From Pseudomonadota bacterium (GTDB taxonomy: Bacteria; Pseudomonadota; Gammaproteobacteria; Acidithiobacillales; Acidithiobacillaceae), in assembly GCA_021840785.1 (NCBI GenBank), contig JAKBXD010000018.1, forward strand, positions 1 through 18,951: DNA of 18,951 nucleotides, written 5' to 3'. Numbering within the stretch: the stretch's first letter is position 1; each line of letters begins with the position of its first letter. The notes under the pieces were generated by a model, which saw nothing but the letters and a program-made list of their open reading frames with translations, was not told where the DNA came from and did no database searches. The translations under genes and the position numbers were made by a program. Below are positions 17,755-18,951 of this stretch, piece by piece.

Positions 17755-18468
17755 CTATTTCCCCTGGATGCTTTGTTCTACCTCGTCTAGCGGAAGATGT
17801 CGGACATTTTTTCCTTTGGCAAGGTAAATAACATATTCGCAGATGTTCCGGGCATGGTCACCTATACGCTCAATCGCCTTGGCAATAAAAAGGGCATCAA
17901 TGGCTGGGGTGATGGTGCGCGGATCCTCCATCATGTAAGTGATCAGGCGGCGCAGGGCAGAACGGTATTCCTGATTGAGCACTTCATCGCCTTTGGCGAC
18001 GGCGATGGCTTCCTCCGCATCCGCACGGGCCAGAGCATCCATGGCGCGGCGCAACATATTCAGGGCATAGTCGGCCATAACGCCCACATCTCTGAGAAAG
18101 GCTGGATTGGCATTACGCGCACCGTGTCCCATGGCCAGGGCCATGTCGGCAATTTTACTGGCTTTGTCTCCCATACGTTCCAGATCCGCGATAGTCTTGA
18201 TCAGGGTCATCACCAAACGCAGATCACTGGCGGCAGGCTGGCGCATAGCCAGTATATTGATACACTCCTCCTCAATACGCACCTCATAACCATTCACCTC
18301 ATGGTCACGGCCAATCACCTCACGGGCCAATTCGGCATCGGACTCCTGCAGTGCCTTGACGGCATTCGTGATCTGCTCTTCCACCACGCCCCCCATGGCG
18401 AGCACTAAAGCGTGGACCTCATGGAGTTCATCCTCAAAACGCCGGGAAATATGTGGTTCTTTGTCCAT
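17755..18468 (-). CDS. phoU: PhoU, phosphate uptake regulator
   Basis: Metal-binding peripheral protein that links the Pst transporter to the PhoR/PhoB two-component system and shuts off the Pho regulon when phosphate is plentiful. 237 residues (E. coli 241), all helical, as two repeated three-helix bundles. Each repeat carries the metal-cluster motif: DLERMGDKASK (95-105) and AIERIGDHARNICE (198-211). The N-terminal RRFEDELHEVHALVLAMGG is also typical. The ATG has AAGGAG 7 nt upstream, inside the 11-nt gap after pstB. The pstB-phoU order matches the usual pst operon. Confidence 0.97.
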   Translation of the reverse strand: MDKEPHISRRFEDELHEVHALVLAMGGVVEEQITNAVKALQESDAELAREVIGRDHEVNGYEVRIEEECINILAMRQPAASDLRLVMTLIKTIADLERMGDKASKIADMALAMGHGARNANPAFLRDVGVMADYALNMLRRAMDALARADAEEAIAVAKGDEVLNQEYRSALRRLITYMMEDPRTITPAIDALFIAKAIERIGDHARNICEYVIYLAKGKNVRHLPLDEVEQSIQGK

Positions 18469-18479
18469 AGCTGCACTCC

Positions 18480-18951
18480 TTAACCGTAGCGACCCGTGAT
18501 GTAGTCTTCCGTCTGTTTTTTACTGGGATTGGTGAACAACTGATTGGTAGACCCGAACTCCACCATTTCTCCGATATACATAAATGCCGTATAATCAGAG
18601 ACACGTGCCGCTTGCTGCATGTTGTGAGTGACGATCAGAATCGTAAACTGATTCCGCAATTCACTCACCAGCTCTTCAATCTTGAGGGTGGCGATAGGGT
18701 CCAGCGCCGAGGTCGGCTCATCCAGCAAGATCACTTCTGGTTGCACCGCAACCGCACGCGCAATACACAGGCGTTGCTGCTGGCCGCCGGACAACCCCAG
18801 CCCACTCGTCTTGAGCTTATCCTTCACCTCTTCCCAAAGGGCCGCCTGACGCAACGCCTGTTCCACCCGCTCGTCCATCTCTACCTTGCGCAATTTTTCA
18901 TAGAGCTTGATGCCAAAGGCAATGTTGTCATAGATGGACATGGGAAAAGGC
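18480..18951 (-). CDS. pstB: PstB, phosphate ABC transporter ATP-binding protein (5' end outside window)
   Basis: ATPase subunit of the high-affinity phosphate importer PstSCAB. Only the C-terminal 156 residues are present, and the frame stays open to the right edge (PFP before [10 protein letters not shown]). Visible motifs are the ABC signature [14 protein letters not shown], Walker [13 protein letters not shown], and the H-loop [20 protein letters not shown]. The family C-terminus [10 protein letters not shown] closes it. Walker A and the Q-loop lie beyond the window. The Met at 18941 is internal, since PstB normally reads [10 protein letters not shown] at this point. pstA, pstC and pstS are expected further right. 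Confidence 0.97.
   Translation of the reverse strand, partial: PFPMSIYDNIAFGIKLYEKLRKVEMDERVEQALRQAALWEEVKDKLKTSGLGLSGGQQQRLCIARAVAVQPEVILLDEPTSALDPIATLKIEELVSELRNQFTILIVTHNMQQAARVSDYTAFMYIGEMVEFGSTNQLFTNPSKKQTEDYITGRYG

Overview
The window looks like chromosomal DNA from an acidophilic Acidithiobacillus-type proteobacterium. The strongest clue is at the left end. lpxA is followed directly by a Gfo/Idh/MocA dehydrogenase and a DegT-family aminotransferase. This matches the gnnA-gnnB pair known from Acidithiobacillus ferrooxidans, which makes UDP-GlcNAc3N for lipid A carrying amide-linked acyl chains. The protein lengths and the core gene order (frr-uppS-cdsA-dxr-rseP-bamA) also fit a gamma-like proteobacterium. 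The genus call is inferred from gene content, not from a marker search. Every supported gene lies on the minus strand, so transcription runs from high to low coordinates. I found no mobile elements, CRISPR arrays, tRNAs or rRNAs, and no gene-free stretch longer than about 210 bases.

Right block (18951 to about 14364): the 3' part of pstB (phosphate ABC transporter ATPase), phoU and ppx (exopolyphosphatase) are packed with gaps of 11 and 2 nt. After a 43-nt gap comes a GT4 glycosyltransferase, and after a further 97 nt a YohD-like DedA membrane protein. This is a phosphate uptake and polyphosphate block with two envelope-lipid-type genes attached.

Middle (14363 to 14155): about 209 noncoding bases before rpsB. 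They hold a plausible extended -10 promoter, a UUCG-capped hairpin and a long-range inverted repeat. This is a good candidate for the autoregulatory rpsB leader.

Left block (14154 to 1): a nearly continuous run rpsB-tsf-pyrH-frr-uppS-cdsA-dxr-rseP-bamA-skp-lpxD-fabZ-lpxA-gnnA-gnnB. Junctions are 4-nt ATGA/GTGA overlaps, longer overlaps or gaps of at most 44 nt. It links translation (S2, EF-Ts, RRF), UMP synthesis, isoprenoid and undecaprenyl carrier synthesis (Dxr, UppS), phospholipid synthesis (CdsA), envelope stress proteolysis (RseP), outer membrane protein assembly (BamA, Skp) and lipid A synthesis (LpxD, FabZ, LpxA, GnnA, GnnB). gnnB runs off the left edge; lpxB is expected beyond it.

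Points worth a second look: the GlcN3N lipid A module and a matching active-site substitution in LpxA; loss of the near-universal VRGF/Y arginine in BamA loop 6 (LPGY here); the rpsB leader structure; a nine-G run in the ppx phosphate-binding loop; and a possible phosphate-linked glycolipid role for the GT4 and DedA genes. I did not find a convincing wholly new system. The most distinctive biology is the lipid A variation, already described for this genus.
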